64,000 bases of DNA from positions 216,379,018 to 216,443,017 of the forward strand of contig CM022299.1 in NCBI GenBank assembly GCA_011799875.1. The letters are read 5' to 3'. Origin of the DNA: Thinopyrum elongatum. Lineage: Eukaryota; Streptophyta; Magnoliopsida; Poales; Poaceae. Under the pieces are notes generated by a model. That model saw nothing but the letters and a program-made list of their open reading frames with translations, was not told the DNA's origin and ran no database searches. Made by a program: the position numbers and the translations under genes. Below are positions 45,621-57,387 of this stretch, one piece after another (the stretch's first letter is position 1; each line of letters begins with the position of its first letter).

Positions 45621-46292
45621 TTGAAAGCACATCAACAGAGCAGGGCATTGGCAGAGTTTATTGCAGAATGGACGCCAACCCCTGATGTAGAAGTGCTTGA
45701 AACAATTATCCCTGGCAAGGAAGCGCCCCAAGAATGGATCATGTATTTCGATGGTGCCTTCTCCCTACAAGGTGCGGGGGCTGGTGTGCTTCTCGTTGCT
45801 CCCACTGGAGAGCACTTGAAACACGTTGTCCAGATGCATTTTCCCCGGGAGGAGGCGACCAACAATACAGCAGAGTATGAAGGGCTCCTTGCCGGGCTCA
45901 GGATTGCCACTGAATTGGGAATCAAGAAGCTGATCATTCGAGGAGACTCACAACTTGTGGTGAGACAAGTCAACAAGGATTACCAAAGCCCATTGATGGA
46001 GGCATATGTTGAGGAAGTGAGGAGATTAGAGGAGCACTTTGACGAATTGCAAACAAAGCACGTACCCCGTGCGGAAAATAACATCACTGATCATCTGTCA
46101 AAGTGTGTTGCGCAAAAGCTTCCTGTGGAACTAGGAACTTTTGTTCTCCATCTTACTCAGCCCTCCGTATCCCCGACAACAATGGCCCGAAAGAGGAGGA
46201 AATTGGACTCCGGTAAGCCTCTCCCGGTAGAGCCCCTCGGGGCTCCTGGCAGGGACCCTGCTGGAAACAACTCCCCTTCGATTGCCGGTTGA
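45621..46292 (+). pseudogene. Element D second RNase H (archaeal-like, Tat-type)
   Basis: After another shift the frame gives EFIAEWTPTPD, then a complete RNase H fold signature: WIMYFDGAFSLQGAGAG with the first Asp, NNTAEYEGLLAGL with the Glu, IRGDSQLVVRQV with the second Asp, and NNITDHLSK with the last Asp. All four acidic positions are kept. This domain comes after an ordinary gypsy RNase H region, so the element carries two. The last 40 residues are a Pro-rich linker to integrase. In the Tat lineage such a second RNase H is a known acquired feature. Confidence 0.85.
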
Positions 46293-47626
46293 GCCCTCCT
46301 ACCGGGCCACTGGTCCCCGCGGTCGAGGAACGCGCTCCCGCAGATGAGGAGGTGCCGCTAGTCCTTGTTGCCGATCCCCAGGCTCCAACTTGGGAAAGAC
46401 ACATAGTCCATTTCCTCCAAACCGGAGAACTCCCCGAAGAGCAAGAAGAAGTTGAAAGAGTAGCCCGGAGGGCCAGTATATATCAGTTTGTCGATGACAC
46501 ACTATACATAAGAAGGCCCAACGGTGTGAAATTGAAGTGCATTTGCCAGAAAGGAGGAAAGGAACTGCTGGCGGAAATACACAAAGGCATGTGCGGCTCC
46601 CACATTGGATCAAGGGCTTTAGTTGGGAAAACATTCCGGCAAGGATTCTATTGGCCCACAGCCCTCCAAGATGTGGTCGAGCTAGTCACCAAGTGTGAAG
46701 CCTGCCAGTTCCATTCCAAGAACATCCATCTGCCTGCCCAAGCTCTTCAGACGATTCCTTTGTCATGGCCGTTTTCGGTCTGGGGGCTCGATATCCTCGG
46801 CCCTTTCCCCAGAGCTGCCGAGGGCTTTGAATTCTTGTTCGTTGCAATCGACGAGTTTACAAAGTGGCCGAAAGTAGATGCCATGAGAAAGGTGACTGCT
46901 CAGTCAGCTATCAATTTCTTGAAAGGATTGTTGTGCCGCTTCGGGGTCCCTGCCCGGATCACCACCGACAACGGCACCCAGTTCACGAGCCGCGCCTTCA
47001 TGCAATATGTTCATGCCCTCGGAAGCAAGAACTCATTTGCCTCTGTTGCACATCCCAGAAGCAATGGACAAGCTGAGAGGGCGAACGCTGAAGTGTTGCG
47101 AGGACTCAACACAAGAACATTTGATAAGATGCAGAAGTGCGGCAGGCGATGGATCAACGAGCTGTCGGTGGTTCTTTTGTCCCTCAGAACGACACCAAAT
47201 CGAGCTACCGGGCAGACTCCCTTCTCCCTAGTCTATGGGGCAGAAGCAGTTATCTCCAGGGAACTCATTTACGGGTCGCCTCGAGTGCTTGCCTACGATG
47301 AAGTAGCGCAAGATCAGCACCGGTGTGATGACGCTGTGCTTCTCAAGGAGAACCATCTCTGGGCTGCTACGCGTGTTGCACGCTATCAGCAAGCCCTGCG
47401 CCGCTATCACAGTTGCAGGTTTCATGCCCGGTGTTTTGAGGAAGGCGACCTTGTCCTTAGGCACGTTCAGTCCGCCAAGGGTACAAACAAGTTGATGCCG
47501 AAGTGGGAAGGCCCTTACCGGGTAGTACGAGTCACCAGACCTGGCGCAGTCCGTCTGGAGACCGGAGATGGCATTCAATTGCAAAACTCATGGAACATTG
47601 AGCATCTCCGCAAGTTCTACCCGTAA
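46289..47626 (+). pseudogene. Element D integrase
   Basis: 445 open codons, the longest undamaged stretch of D. The zinc module has the His pair in EIHKGMCGSHIGSR and the Cys pair in TKCEACQFH. The catalytic core has Asp in VWGLDILGPFP, Asp in TTDNGTQFTS and Glu in NGQAERANAEV. The C-terminus has the LMPKWEGPYRVV module (GPY/F-like) and ends with NIEHLRKFYP. There is no chromodomain, in contrast to element B. The first codons (MSPPTGPLVP) overlap the end of the preceding frame and are not a real start; the segment is part of a polyprotein. Confidence 0.88.
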
Positions 47627-48774
47627 GGCACAGCTGTCGGGCCCTGCCCGGTAGCCACCCTTTTGTACAGGCCTTGCCTCAGTTTCATGTAACCCCTTGT
47701 ACAAAGCCAGGCGCAGACCCTGAGCAACAGAGAAATAAATGAAGTGTTGGGGGCCCCCGACAAGTTGCATGCATGCATAAGCATATCATGAGCATCGCAT
47801 GTTCATGTAGATAAGATCGCATCTGGCATCATTTTCATCTGCATAAACTGCATGTTCCTATCATGGATTCAGTCCAAGAGGAGATAAGAAGATGAGCCTA
47901 AACTACGATCTCCGGCAAGCCAAACAGATAAGTTCTTCCTTGTATCCATACATGTTCTATAAGTAAAGACTTGTGCCTGAGAAAACCCTGCTAAGCTGTG
48001 AAACTTAGGTGCTCCCGCCCTTCAAGTCGAACGTTGCTTTGGTCAGGGTGGTCGTAGTGGCCTTTGTTGAAAAAGGACTGGCGGGGGGCTGGTCCCTCTT
48101 CATGATTTGTGCCCGGTAGGCCTAACTCACCGGCAACAAAACAGAGGGTACCGGCAAGATAGCCTGCCTGGGCAAACTCGTTTACTTATAAATATAGAGG
48201 CATCTCACCTCTGCATAGACATATACATGCATGAGTCCCTGGCAAGGTTTATCTTTTTCATTAATATGCTTCAAACAAGTACAGACCTTACAGGACACAA
48301 ACATGGATTCAAGAGATTACATTATTTGAACTAAAATTTGGCAAGTGCCTACAGATTTAACATTGAAAAAAGATAAGTGCCCCGTAATGCCCTTTCTTGT
48401 CCCTCTCCTCCTAGGCATTGCGGCAGGAGGGGAAGAGTGCAAAAGGAGTGCCTGGGCAGAAGCCCAGCCTGATCCTTTCAGGCTCCAGGAGAGGTAGCCT
48501 GGCGGCGGCGGGAGGGCACAGCCGAAGGCGACGATGAAGAGCATGGTGCAGACGACCCATCAACCGCCACCACCAGGTCCAGTAGGATGCGGCAGGGCTA
48601 GTGAAGCTGTAGCCCGCGAGGAAGCCTGCCGGGGTCCAGCTGGAAGGCTGCTGGATGGGCCGGACGCACCACCTCCACCCCTGCTCCCAACTCCCCGGCA
48701 AATCACCTTGCCGGAGAGGGGATGCAGATGCAGATGGTGCTACCACCACCTGACAATGACGGTCCGACTGATGC
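47627..48774. other. Element D 3' non-coding region
   Basis: Between the integrase stop and the antisense ORF. It contains gagaaataaatgaagtg near 47731 (possible polyadenylation signal context) and no long plus-strand frame. The minus-strand frame in 48411-48774 is a continuation in other phases after the antisense ORF stop. Confidence 0.5.
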
Positions 48775-49434
48775 TCAGCCGGAATCAGAGTCATCGCCCT
48801 CCCAGTCGGTGCTGTCATCATCACCGTCACTGTCCTCCTCGTCGCTGTCGCTCGAGGAGGAGCTTTCGTCGTCGGTCGAGCTCTCCGCGCAGCACCCTAA
48901 GCGAGCACCCGAGCTCCCAAAAATCTTGACTGAAAGGAAATCGTCCTCCATTAACTTAAAGTGGAGGATGTACCCTTCCGACAAGCTATGGACATGAGCA
49001 AAAGTCTTCCAACCTTGACAGAAGTACATGACGTGAGGGGCGGGGAAATCTACATCCACCTGTATGCTGCCATTCCCGCAACCCCTCATGTGCAGCCTCA
49101 ACGCTCGTGGGTGTTCGAGCTCCATTGCCCTTTCGAATGGAGTAGGGAGGCAGAGGCGGCTGTGCGGAGGCTTATATAGCCGGATGACGAACTCCAGAGG
49201 CTGGTCTCCGACATGGCCCTACAATGAAGGAGGAATGTCTGGTGGGGGCGCGATCAGAGCGCCGACCTGTCCCCCTCCTCCGCGAGTGCCATGACGACCG
49301 CGGCCTCGTCCTCTTCCTCCTCCTCTCACAGCGGGCTTCGATCCCGCGGTTTCAGGAGGAGGAGGGAGACGCTGTCGAGCAGAAGCTCTCGTCGCCACCA
49401 CCGGAGTACCACTGCGCCCTCGTCCCCTCACCAT
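48775..49434 (-). pseudogene. Element D antisense extra ORF with B3-like domain
   Basis: Runs opposite to gag-pol. The first frame starts at ATG 49434 (MVRGRGRSGTPVVATRAS), is Arg/Gly-rich, and ends at 49219. After a break the frame 49125-48775 codes MELEHPRALRLHMRG, a VDVDFPAPHVMYFCQGW strand-turn, KTFAHVHSLSEGYILHFKL and FLSVKIFGSSGARLGCC. The arrangement Gly-Trp, then a helix with His-Ser-Leu-Ser-Glu-Gly, then a Phe-rich strand and SVKIFGSSG fits the second half of a plant B3 DNA-binding domain. It ends in an acidic Ser/Asp/Glu tail. Antisense ORFs between integrase and 3' LTR are known in Tat elements; the B3 assignment is my reading of the pattern. Confidence 0.55.
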
Positions 49435-49961
49435 GGCGAGCGAAGAACAATTGAGAAAGGGGAGAAGGAAAGTGTGTGAACAAACACACCGCTCCTGCCC
49501 CTTTTTATAGAGGAACAGGGCAGGGGCTGGCTTCTCATTCAGAAGGTAACCGCCCTGCTCCTCCAATGCAGCTTCCCTACGCCTTCAATGGCTCAGGGAA
49601 TCTAGGCCGACCTTCTGCGCCAATCTGTGACGCCTGACTTTCTGCCATGGCGCCCGCCCCCGCGCCCTCCGTTTCCGCCACCTACCCTACGCAATGCATG
49701 CGGTACATGTGGCGGATGCACCTGAAGCGGGAGGCAAGTGGGAAGGCAGTTTCTGCCCCGTGATCATGGGGCACAGGCAATCCACGGATCGTGGTCCGTT
49801 TTCTCCCATAATGTTGCGCACGACGCACGGGAAAACTGGAAACTGACCTGAGCTCGGGTTAATAAAGAAGTAAAGAAGATCTCAAAGGGCGAAGCCACCC
49901 CTGCTCTCCTGCCTGTGCACTGGTTAGGGCCTACCCTGATGACACCCAGCGATGCATTCGT

Positions 49962-49979
49962 GCTAGGCCCGGGGGCTCC
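49962..49979 (+). promoter_or_regulatory. Polypurine-tract region of element D
   Basis: taggcccgggggctcc lies directly before the 3' LTR start at 49980. The G run is the likely primer region. Confidence 0.5.
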
Positions 49980-50899
49980 TGTCGGTGCAACAAACCCTGG
50001 GTTAGTTGCCCAGCCTGTGCACAGGCCCAAGAACAAGATTACAAACTCAAGATCAGATCAAGGCATGAGAGACCTGTTCTTTGAAGGACCAAAGTGCAGA
50101 TCAAGAAGACCAAGATGAGCCAGAGAAGCAAGATATCGCTAAGGGAAGAACCTCCTCTGCCGGGCAGGCGAGCCTGGCAAAGGTTGGGTTTGCTCCGGAA
50201 GCAAGTCTGAGGATCGTCCCGGCAGGCCTACCGGGGCTTACGGAGGCAAACCACTCCACCGCAACACCTCATCATGACGCACGTCGTCAATCAGTGCGGT
50301 GTCAAGCTCCAAAGTGACTAAGTGGCTGCTGTTTGCCACATGGCAGCCACTTCCTATAGAAAATACCCCCAGGAGACACCCGTCCTGAGACGTGTCAAGC
50401 AAGCAGGCGCAAAGCTGGCAAAATAGCACGGCAGGACCTGCCGAGCAAGCTGAGATGTGACGTTGAGTGGCACATTTAATGCGCTCTGTCAGCCTGCTGA
50501 GTTAGGTATGATAGCACTATTTGCTATCTAATCAGTATGTAATGACTGATTTGCCACTATGGTGACCCCTTGATCTATAAAAGGAGGCCCATGGCAACCG
50601 TAGAAAGGGTTGGTTGGCTGATCCGGACCCTTACACACTCATACGCGCGTAGCTGCTCTCACCCCGAGGCAACCTTGCCAGGCAAGAGCGCTGCGTTCAT
50701 CCACCATTTTTCCACCGTCAATCCACCAAAGCAGGAGTAGGGTTTTACGCCTCACGGTGGCCCAAACCTGGGTAAAAATTGCCCGTGTGATCTCTGCCGT
50801 GCTGTGTGACGCTTCTCCGCTCTTTGTGCAACGTGCCCATCCCCCCGCCGAACCAAAAGGGGCTCATGGCCCCATAGGTGGCCGTGGTTTCCCATGACA
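49980..50899 (+). repeat. Element D 3' LTR
   Basis: 920 bp, ending ggtttcccatgaca, with a TATA box at 50576-50583. Confidence 0.92.
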
Positions 50900-50904
50900 G
50901 TAGG

Positions 50905-51445
50905 GCGGACATGTTGCCGGGTTGATTAGCCTGAGTCCCTCCCTGTCACACGTCTGTATCTCTATGTTTTGACTAGCTCATCTTTGTTGAGAGCGAAGTT
51001 GGTATGGGCTGTCTGCAACCTCGGCCATTAGTTTGCTTTATGCTTTTATCGGTCGAGTCCTTAAAAAGGTGTGCAGCTACCACTTGGATGGTTTAAGCCA
51101 TGTGGACATGCCACTCCCATTTGGGCCTTTTACAACACCCTGCTGGTATGCAAGTCTGAAGTGTGTCGTTGTTCGGTCGAGCCGACAATGACGTATCATT
51201 TGCTTCGGCTCCTCGGCCGCCCATGGAATTTTTAGTGCAAAATTATGCACCCTAGGGAAGTAATGCCCTTCCCAGGGCAGGTGAACGAGGAGCCCGTGCC
51301 CCTATTTGGGGTGAGCGGATGTCTGACCGAGGTCGGCCTGCGCAGCCCATGTGCGCTTTGATGAGCTGGGCATATGTTTAGTTGCATGAGCTGCCTCCTC
51401 GGTGGCATGTACCTTGGCTGCAAAAGCTGCGGTATGCTCCTCCAT
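50905..51445 (-). other. Element E sequence downstream of protease
   Basis: No RT motifs in any frame. Repeated ggtcgag and cggccga-like words are the only pattern seen. It may be the spacer of a non-autonomous element or the scar of a pol deletion. Confidence 0.45.
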
Positions 51446-51937
51446 TCAGAGGGAGCGTTTGGTGTTACCAATGACTCTAATAACACCATTTGGTCTCGGC
51501 ATTTTTAGCTTTAAGTATACGTAATGCTGGACTGCGTTAAAGCGAGAAAATGCGGTGTGCCCTAGCAGCGCGTGGTATCCGCTCCGAAAGGCGATGATAT
51601 CAAAGATTAAATCTTTGCTCCGGAAGTTCTTGGGTGACCCGAAGACTACCTCCATTGTTACTTTTCCCGTGCAGCGAGATTTGACACCAAGTAGGACACC
51701 TTTAAAGGTGGTGGTGTTGGGCTTGATTCGAGATGACTCTATGCCCATCTTTCTGATTGTATCCGCGTAGATTAAATTGAGGCTGCTGCCTCCGTCCATG
51801 AGGACGCGTGTCAGATGGAATCTGTCAACGATTGGATCCAGGACCAAAGCAGCCGATCCGCCATGCCATACTGGTCGGATGATCATGTTTGTCAAATGTG
51901 ATCGGGTAAGCCGACCATGGATTGAACTTCGGGGCAA
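51446..51937 (-). pseudogene. Element E aspartic protease segment
   Basis: 164 codons of polyprotein. The order is RPVWHGGSAALVLDPIVD, RVLMDGGSSLNLIYADT with the active-site Asp, VTMEVVFGSPKNFRSK and GYHALLGHTAFSRFNAV, the usual protease layout of this gypsy group. The same arrangement occurs in element D (LVNGGAGLNLIS, GILGRPALAKF). The segment ends soon after RPNGVIRVIGN, at the place where RT would begin. Confidence 0.75.
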
Positions 51938-51939
51938 CA

Positions 51940-54093
51940 GGCTCTAGAGCGTAAATGTCCCGAAGTGCTTGTTTCCTCTCCTTTTTAGGGATGTGGGTAG
52001 CGTAAATCATGTTCACGTCTTTCACCTCATGAGGAAACTATTTCTGGCCTCCATTATTGGGCCGCCGAGGTTCGTCCTCATCTTTGCTGCGAGGTTGGGC
52101 TTTATTTTGGCCCTCCGTCACCATCTTTTCGGCCTGCTTGAAGACCCAACAGTTCCAGTTGGTGTGATTTGCTGGTTTATCCATGGTGCCATGGTTCTAG
52201 CACAATTTGTTGAGGATCTTGTCTAGCTAGCTGGGTCCATCTTTGTTCAATTTAAAGGGCTTCTTTTTCTGCCTGGATCTAGGTCCGTTGAACCCTGCGT
52301 TTACTGCGGCGTCCTCGGTATTGCTCCTGCCATTTTTATGCATGTGCTTATTCTTGCTCTGTCTGGGCTTACCATTGGCATCGCAAGCTTCCGAGGTACC
52401 TACCTCGCTGTTGTGAGTACTACGGGCCAGCCAACTATCCTCTCCCGTGCAAAAGCGGGTCAAAAGCGAGGTGAGGGCTGCCATGGTCTTCGGCTTATCT
52501 TGCCCGAGCTGGCGCGCAAGCCACTCATCTCAGATGTTGTGCCGGAAGGCGGCGATTGCCTCGGCATCGAGGAAGTCTACGGTTTTGTTCTTTTTAGTTA
52601 AGAACCTGTTCCAGAATTTCCTTGCCGACTCACCCGCTTCCTTAATGATATGGCTGAGGTCGTCGGCGTCTGGAGGTCAGACATAAGTTCCCTGGAAGTT
52701 TTCCCTAAAGGCATCCTCGAGTGCTTCCCAGCTCCCGATGGAATGAGGAGGCAGGCTATTCAGCCAATGCCTCATCGGCCCCTTTAGTTTGAGCGGCAAA
52801 TATTTGATAGTGTGGAGATCGTCTCCATTGGCCATATGGATATGGAGAAGGAAATCTTCAATCCACACAACTGGATCAATCGTTCCATATTATGACTCGA
52901 TGTTGATGGGTTTAGACCCGTCTGGTAACTGATGTTCCATCACCCTGTTTGTAAAACAGATCTAGTGAGCGGGACCTCTGAACCGAGCAGTGTTGCATCG
53001 GATATCGGGAGATATCTGTGTATAAGCTTGCTCCTCAGCTCGGGCGTTCCTGTTCATCTAGGCATCACAGCCATCGAGCCCAGATGGCGCACGCCCTCTT
53101 GACCCGTAGATGGACCAAGGGGCACCCGGTTCGCCTCTTTCTGGCATCATGCATCGTAAGGTTCAAAGTAATCAACAGGATCCTTGCCGTGATGGCATGT
53201 CCCTGTTTGGGTGTCAAAATTTTCCCTCGCTGGCCTGTCATGCCCTCTAGGGGGTCGATCGGGTTGATAAGCCCGTCCACGTGTTGAAGGCACGTCTTTG
53301 GTTACTTTGTCATCCAACTCGGGCAGCAAATGCATGCGCGGATAAGATTAGGCGCATTGTGGCGCCATTCTTCAAGGTCTTTCTCGGCCGAGAGTATTTC
53401 GACGCATTTGTTATTCAATGCGTCCTGATTGGCTTGCAGCAGCTGTTGGTTAAGTTTCATGCTTCTGGCGGTGGCCACGAGGTGATAGCGGAACCATTCT
53501 TGCTCAAAGAGGTCCTCGAGAACTATAAGGTCCTCGGTACCAAGGCTCTCATCCTCCTCAGATTGAGGTAAGTAATTGCCATCAGCCCCTTCAAAGAGAT
53601 CATCGGGGTCTTTGTCCTCGGGGATTCCTGCAGGACTGTATTGCCGCCCTGGGGAGGCATGAAAATCCTCTCCCAGATTGTCGGCCTCGTCTGCTGCCAT
53701 GTCGTTGTTGGTGGCAGTGTCGTCGTGCCCACCAGGGTCCTCATTGGTCCCTCTCTCGCACCTTCACCGATGTCTTGACGGGTTCTTGGGAGTATCTACC
53801 ATATATACATCGTCAGTGGATGTTGAACTCCACTTGCCGGTATTGGCGAGCGGCGTAGTGGTTCCTGGAGGGCCGTCGACATCTTCATCTATGTCAGTAG
53901 CCTCCTCGAAGTCTAACACGTTGGTTAAATCATTGACCGTGGTGACTAGGTGAGTGGTGGGTGGGACATAAATTTGCTGATCATCGGCTTTATGTCCTAT
54001 CTTGTCATAAACCGAGGTCTGACTGTCTGAGATTGATAAGCTCTAGATGCGATCAAGCATCTCGTTTAGGTGAGATAATTCCTCGGGGTTCAT
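51940..54093 (-). pseudogene. Element E gag, many frame breaks
   Basis: Start ATG 54093 (MNPEELSHLNEMLDRI followed by a stop). Pieces in order downstream: an acidic region with DDLFEGADGNYLPQSEEDE (53700-53302), a coiled-coil-like LLQANQDALNNKCVEILSAEKDL, a Pro/Arg linker, and the gag core MWIEDFLLHIHMANGDD, LPLKLKGPMRHWLNSLPP, SWEALEDAFRENFQGTYV (52868-52677). Then come LLTRFCTGEDSWLARS and a basic region (52484-52227). A possible Cys/His segment lies at 52226-52025. The breaks between the pieces show that the gene is dead. Confidence 0.7.
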
Positions 54094-54650
54094 GGCCTGG
54101 CTACTGGTCGACTTGAAGTATGATTGGCGAGTCGCTTGACGCGTTCTCAGCCTTGTGAGGGGCCGGAGTTGATTCCAGATTTGGTACTAGAGTCGGTTCT
54201 GAAGCCGATGTAGCATCCGAAGCTGGGTCTAGATCAGCGTCTGGGCTTGACACCAAGATGAGGTCTCCGGAGGCGGGGGTAATTGATTCCTCCATGTGGT
54301 CTTGTTGTGCTAGATGGCCTTGTCCAATGTCCTTGAGGGAGATCGATTCTGGGGTCGAGCCCCCGATGTCCGATAAGCCCTAGATCCGGCTGGTGTCCAG
54401 CCTGAAAGGATGAGCTCACCGCAGGAATCCGCGGTGTATTCCAAGCCTCCGAAAGTCACGACCTAATCTGGGGCGTAATTCCTCATGGGAGCCATATGGC
54501 CCACAGAGTCGGCGCAAAGGACCATGCTGCCGAATACGAAAAGTTGGTCGGGGACAAAGATGTCCCCGTAGCTGGTGCCACAGTTAATCTGCAGATGAGC
54601 CATCAATCTTTTCGATGATCTCACAGCGGAACTCTCAATGAAAGCACCAG

Positions 54651-55142
54651 TGTCGGTGGTGAAACCGGCAGACCTTGGGGTAGGGGGTCACGAGCTGTGG
54701 ATCTCGGATCGGTGGTAAGAGGGACGAAGGAGACAGTATTTACCTAGGTACAGGACCTCTCGAAGAGGTAATACCCTATGTCCTGCTTTGATTGTATTGA
54801 TGATGATGTATCGAGTACAAGCTTGATCTACCTCGAGATCGTAAGGAGAGATCTAACCCTAGGGCTAGGTGAATGTAATTGTGATTGGATCCCCACTACA
54901 GGATAAACCCTCTGGCTTATGTACATGCTAGGTAGGGCATCTAGGCTTACATGGCCGGTATCCAGGGGTGTGCATGGAGGCGGAAGGAGATGCCTTTGAG
55001 TATACGCCAAGTCTTTGGTAGACGCGGTCTTGATCACGTCCACGCGTGTAGCTTCTGGAGTCCATCCGAATGAGAATGAGGGCCCACAGGCCCAGCCCGA
55101 GGACTATGGGCCGACTAGGTTGGCAGCCCCTAGTCCAGGACA
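54651..55142 (-). repeat. Element E 5' LTR (492 bp)
   Basis: On the minus strand it begins TGTCCTGGACTAGGGGCTGC and ends GGTTTCACCACCGACA. It is followed directly by CTGGTGCTTTCATTGAGAG as the primer-binding region. No second copy is present in the window to confirm it. Confidence 0.65.
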
Positions 55143-55147
55143 CCGTC

Positions 55148-56104
55148 AGTATGGAATCAACACCTGACTTCGAGCAACTCGAATTCCACAACCAAAACAA
55201 AACAAAGGATTAGGCTTGCAGAATGAGCTGGAACAAATCCATGACAGAGATTTCGTTCTATTTTTGTGGTGGGACCTACACGAGCTCGATCATACATGGG
55301 ATTGTCATATTGAAATGACGCTTGAATATGCTCCCTAGGCGTAGTAAACTACAGGGCTTGACGAAACATACCGAGACTGTCCTCTGTAAGAAAGACTGTG
55401 AACAAATGAACCACTAGATGCCGAACCCCAACCACATATCATGCATTTGTTGGAAAGATAGCCTAGGTAACTACTTGAATTCCCACCTAGGAACTCCTGA
55501 AACTTCTTGGTTATGCAATCTGGTCCCATGGCTACACGGAGCAAAATTTCACACAATTCCTAACAGGATATACTGTGCTCCAATGTTCCTACTGCGTTCA
55601 ACGCATAACCAAGAAGCCTCGGAAACTTGTGTACCTCAGAACTTCAAAAACACAACAATACTAGTCATGGCAGATCATCCATGCTATCTCTACCCGATAC
55701 TGGGGATAAGTCAGGGCACTATTTTCCACCACAAACAGTATAGCAGCATTTTGATGTCGGCATCCTCTGGTATTCAGGACTTGAAACGACAAGGAATGTG
55801 ACAAGAATACCTTGGAGCTCAACTCCCCAGGTCCAATCCATATAATCAGGAGGCACCAAGAGAGAATTCCATCACACTGATATCGCAACGATTCCAAAAT
55901 ACCCGCATGATCCTAAAAAAATTGAAGGGGATGAGGAGTTTAATAAAAACACTTATGTCATAATTCGTCACCAAAGCGATGATGGGGATGAGGAGTACAA
56001 AGAATTACTACTCTCCGATATATAACTAGACTCAAAATAGTTTTTTTCTAGACTCGGCAACGGCCAAGTTTGATCAATCAAGGGGGCTCATGCGGTCGGT
56101 AGAG
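55148..56104 (-). other. Element F leader region, no ORF
   Basis: Directly downstream (minus strand) of the F primer-binding site. It contains only short frames on both strands. A polyA-like stretch and repeated gatggggatgaggag words occur near 55929 and 55981. It is cut by element E at 55142. Confidence 0.5.
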
Positions 56105-56117
56105 GCTCTGATACCAT
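56105..56117 (-). promoter_or_regulatory. Primer-binding site of element F (tRNA-iMet type)
   Basis: TGGTATCAGAGCC on the minus strand, three bases after the LTR end GGGCATTACA. Confidence 0.85.
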
Positions 56118-56120
56118 CTT

Positions 56121-57387
56121 GTAATGCCCAATATGCGATCCTATCCTCGAGGAACTTGGAAGTCCCGCCAATGATAGAAGCACATATCCGCGACGCTTCG
56201 CAAGGTGGATATCATTACAACATACCATGTACTAATTAGATGAGAATACCAGATAAAGACTTACACTCACCACAAGCTACAGCATGAATACATCAATACA
56301 TAGCAATCATCATACAGAATAGTTGGATCCGACTACGAATGAAATCAAACAAAAAAGAAGAATGACATCCACCCTGCTAATCCCAGGCTGCCAACCAGGA
56401 ACCCATCCTATGATCGACGAAGAAGAAGAAGAAGAAGCAGAAGAAGAAGAACTCCAAATAGAACAAGCATCGCTCTCTCATCAAATCATCACTTCACCTG
56501 TACTTGCATCTATTGTTGTAGTAATCTGTGAGCCATGGGGACTCATCAATCTCATTACCATGGGTATCAAAACTAGCAAAGCTTCATGGGTATGGAATGG
56601 TTAAGTGGTGAGGTTGCAGCAAGCACTAAGCATTTATATGTGGCTTACGAGTACAAGAATAAGAAGAGTAACTACGCATAAAAGGTCGTGTACCAGTAAG
56701 AAGTGATCATGAACACCTACTTATGAGTCAAACATAACCCCACCGTGTTCTCTTCCAGAACTACCTCGAAAAGAGATGATCATGGTTAGACACGCGGTTG
56801 GTGTATTTTAATTGAATTTAGTGTCAAGTTATCTACAACCAGATATTATAAATTTCTAAGTCACCACATAACCGCGGGCACGGCTCTCCGAAAGGTTTAA
56901 CCCTGCAGGGGTGTCCCAACTTAGTCATCACAAACTACCACAATCAGCTTTGGAAAGACCTCAACCTCGAGATAGCCCGAAGTATCCTCGGAATCCCGGT
57001 GCACAAGACATTTTTGACAATGGTAAAACAAAACCAGTAAGACCTCCTGATGTGCCAACACCCCAATAGGAGTCACGCGTATCTCAAAATCAGGCCACGA
57101 CGGATGAGCTAACCTTACGGTTGGCTGAGACCCAAGTTTACAAGGGGGCGCCTCAAGGTGCTCTGTTTTGGACCAGCACCATCAGCACTGGCCCCCTTGT
57201 ATTATGTGGAATTAAGAATCCGCGGGGACGGGACCCCCTATGCTTTAATTAATTATCTCTATTATTATGTTGGAAAAAATTTAAACCAAGGTTGGGTCTT
57301 GCTGGATGAGTTTTATTGAAAGTGAACTGTCAAGGGGGGGGCATATACCCCAAGCATGTTAGGAACGTTAATCAAGGAACACAACAC
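56121..57387 (-). repeat. Element F 5' LTR, part
   Basis: Ends GGGCATTACA on the minus strand at 56121. The stretch 56362-57387 matches 7157-8165. It is cut at 57388 by element G; aacac at 57383-57387 would be the target copy. The remainder of this LTR is outside the window. Confidence 0.75.

Larger units (their letters stand above)
40717..50899 (+). mobile_element. Element D: full-length Ty3/gypsy element, Tat-like, 10.2 kb
   Basis: LTRs are 40717-41636 and 49980-50899, both exactly 920 bp, starting TGTCGGTGCAACAAACC. Target copies are atagg (40712-40716) and gtagg (50900-50904), one mismatch. Order: gag, protease, RT, RNase H, a second RNase H, integrase without chromodomain, then about 2.3 kb before the 3' LTR carrying an antisense ORF. 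A second (archaeal-like) RNase H and antisense extra ORFs are known from the Tat lineage. By eye the LTRs differ at roughly 35 of the first 530 positions, so D is much older than B, in keeping with its many stops and shifts. Confidence 0.92.
50905..55142 (-). mobile_element. Element E: minus-strand gypsy remnant with gag and protease, no pol
   Basis: 5' LTR 54651-55142, gag 52227-54093, protease 51446-51937, then non-coding sequence down to the junction with D at 50904. RT, RNase H and integrase are absent from 50905-51445. The 55143-55147 bases (ccgtc) would be its right target copy in element F. The other LTR was not found. Confidence 0.7.

Noticed and set aside
53678..53953. Plus-strand frames opposite E gag
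   Set aside because: Shadow frames of the minus-strand gag remnant.
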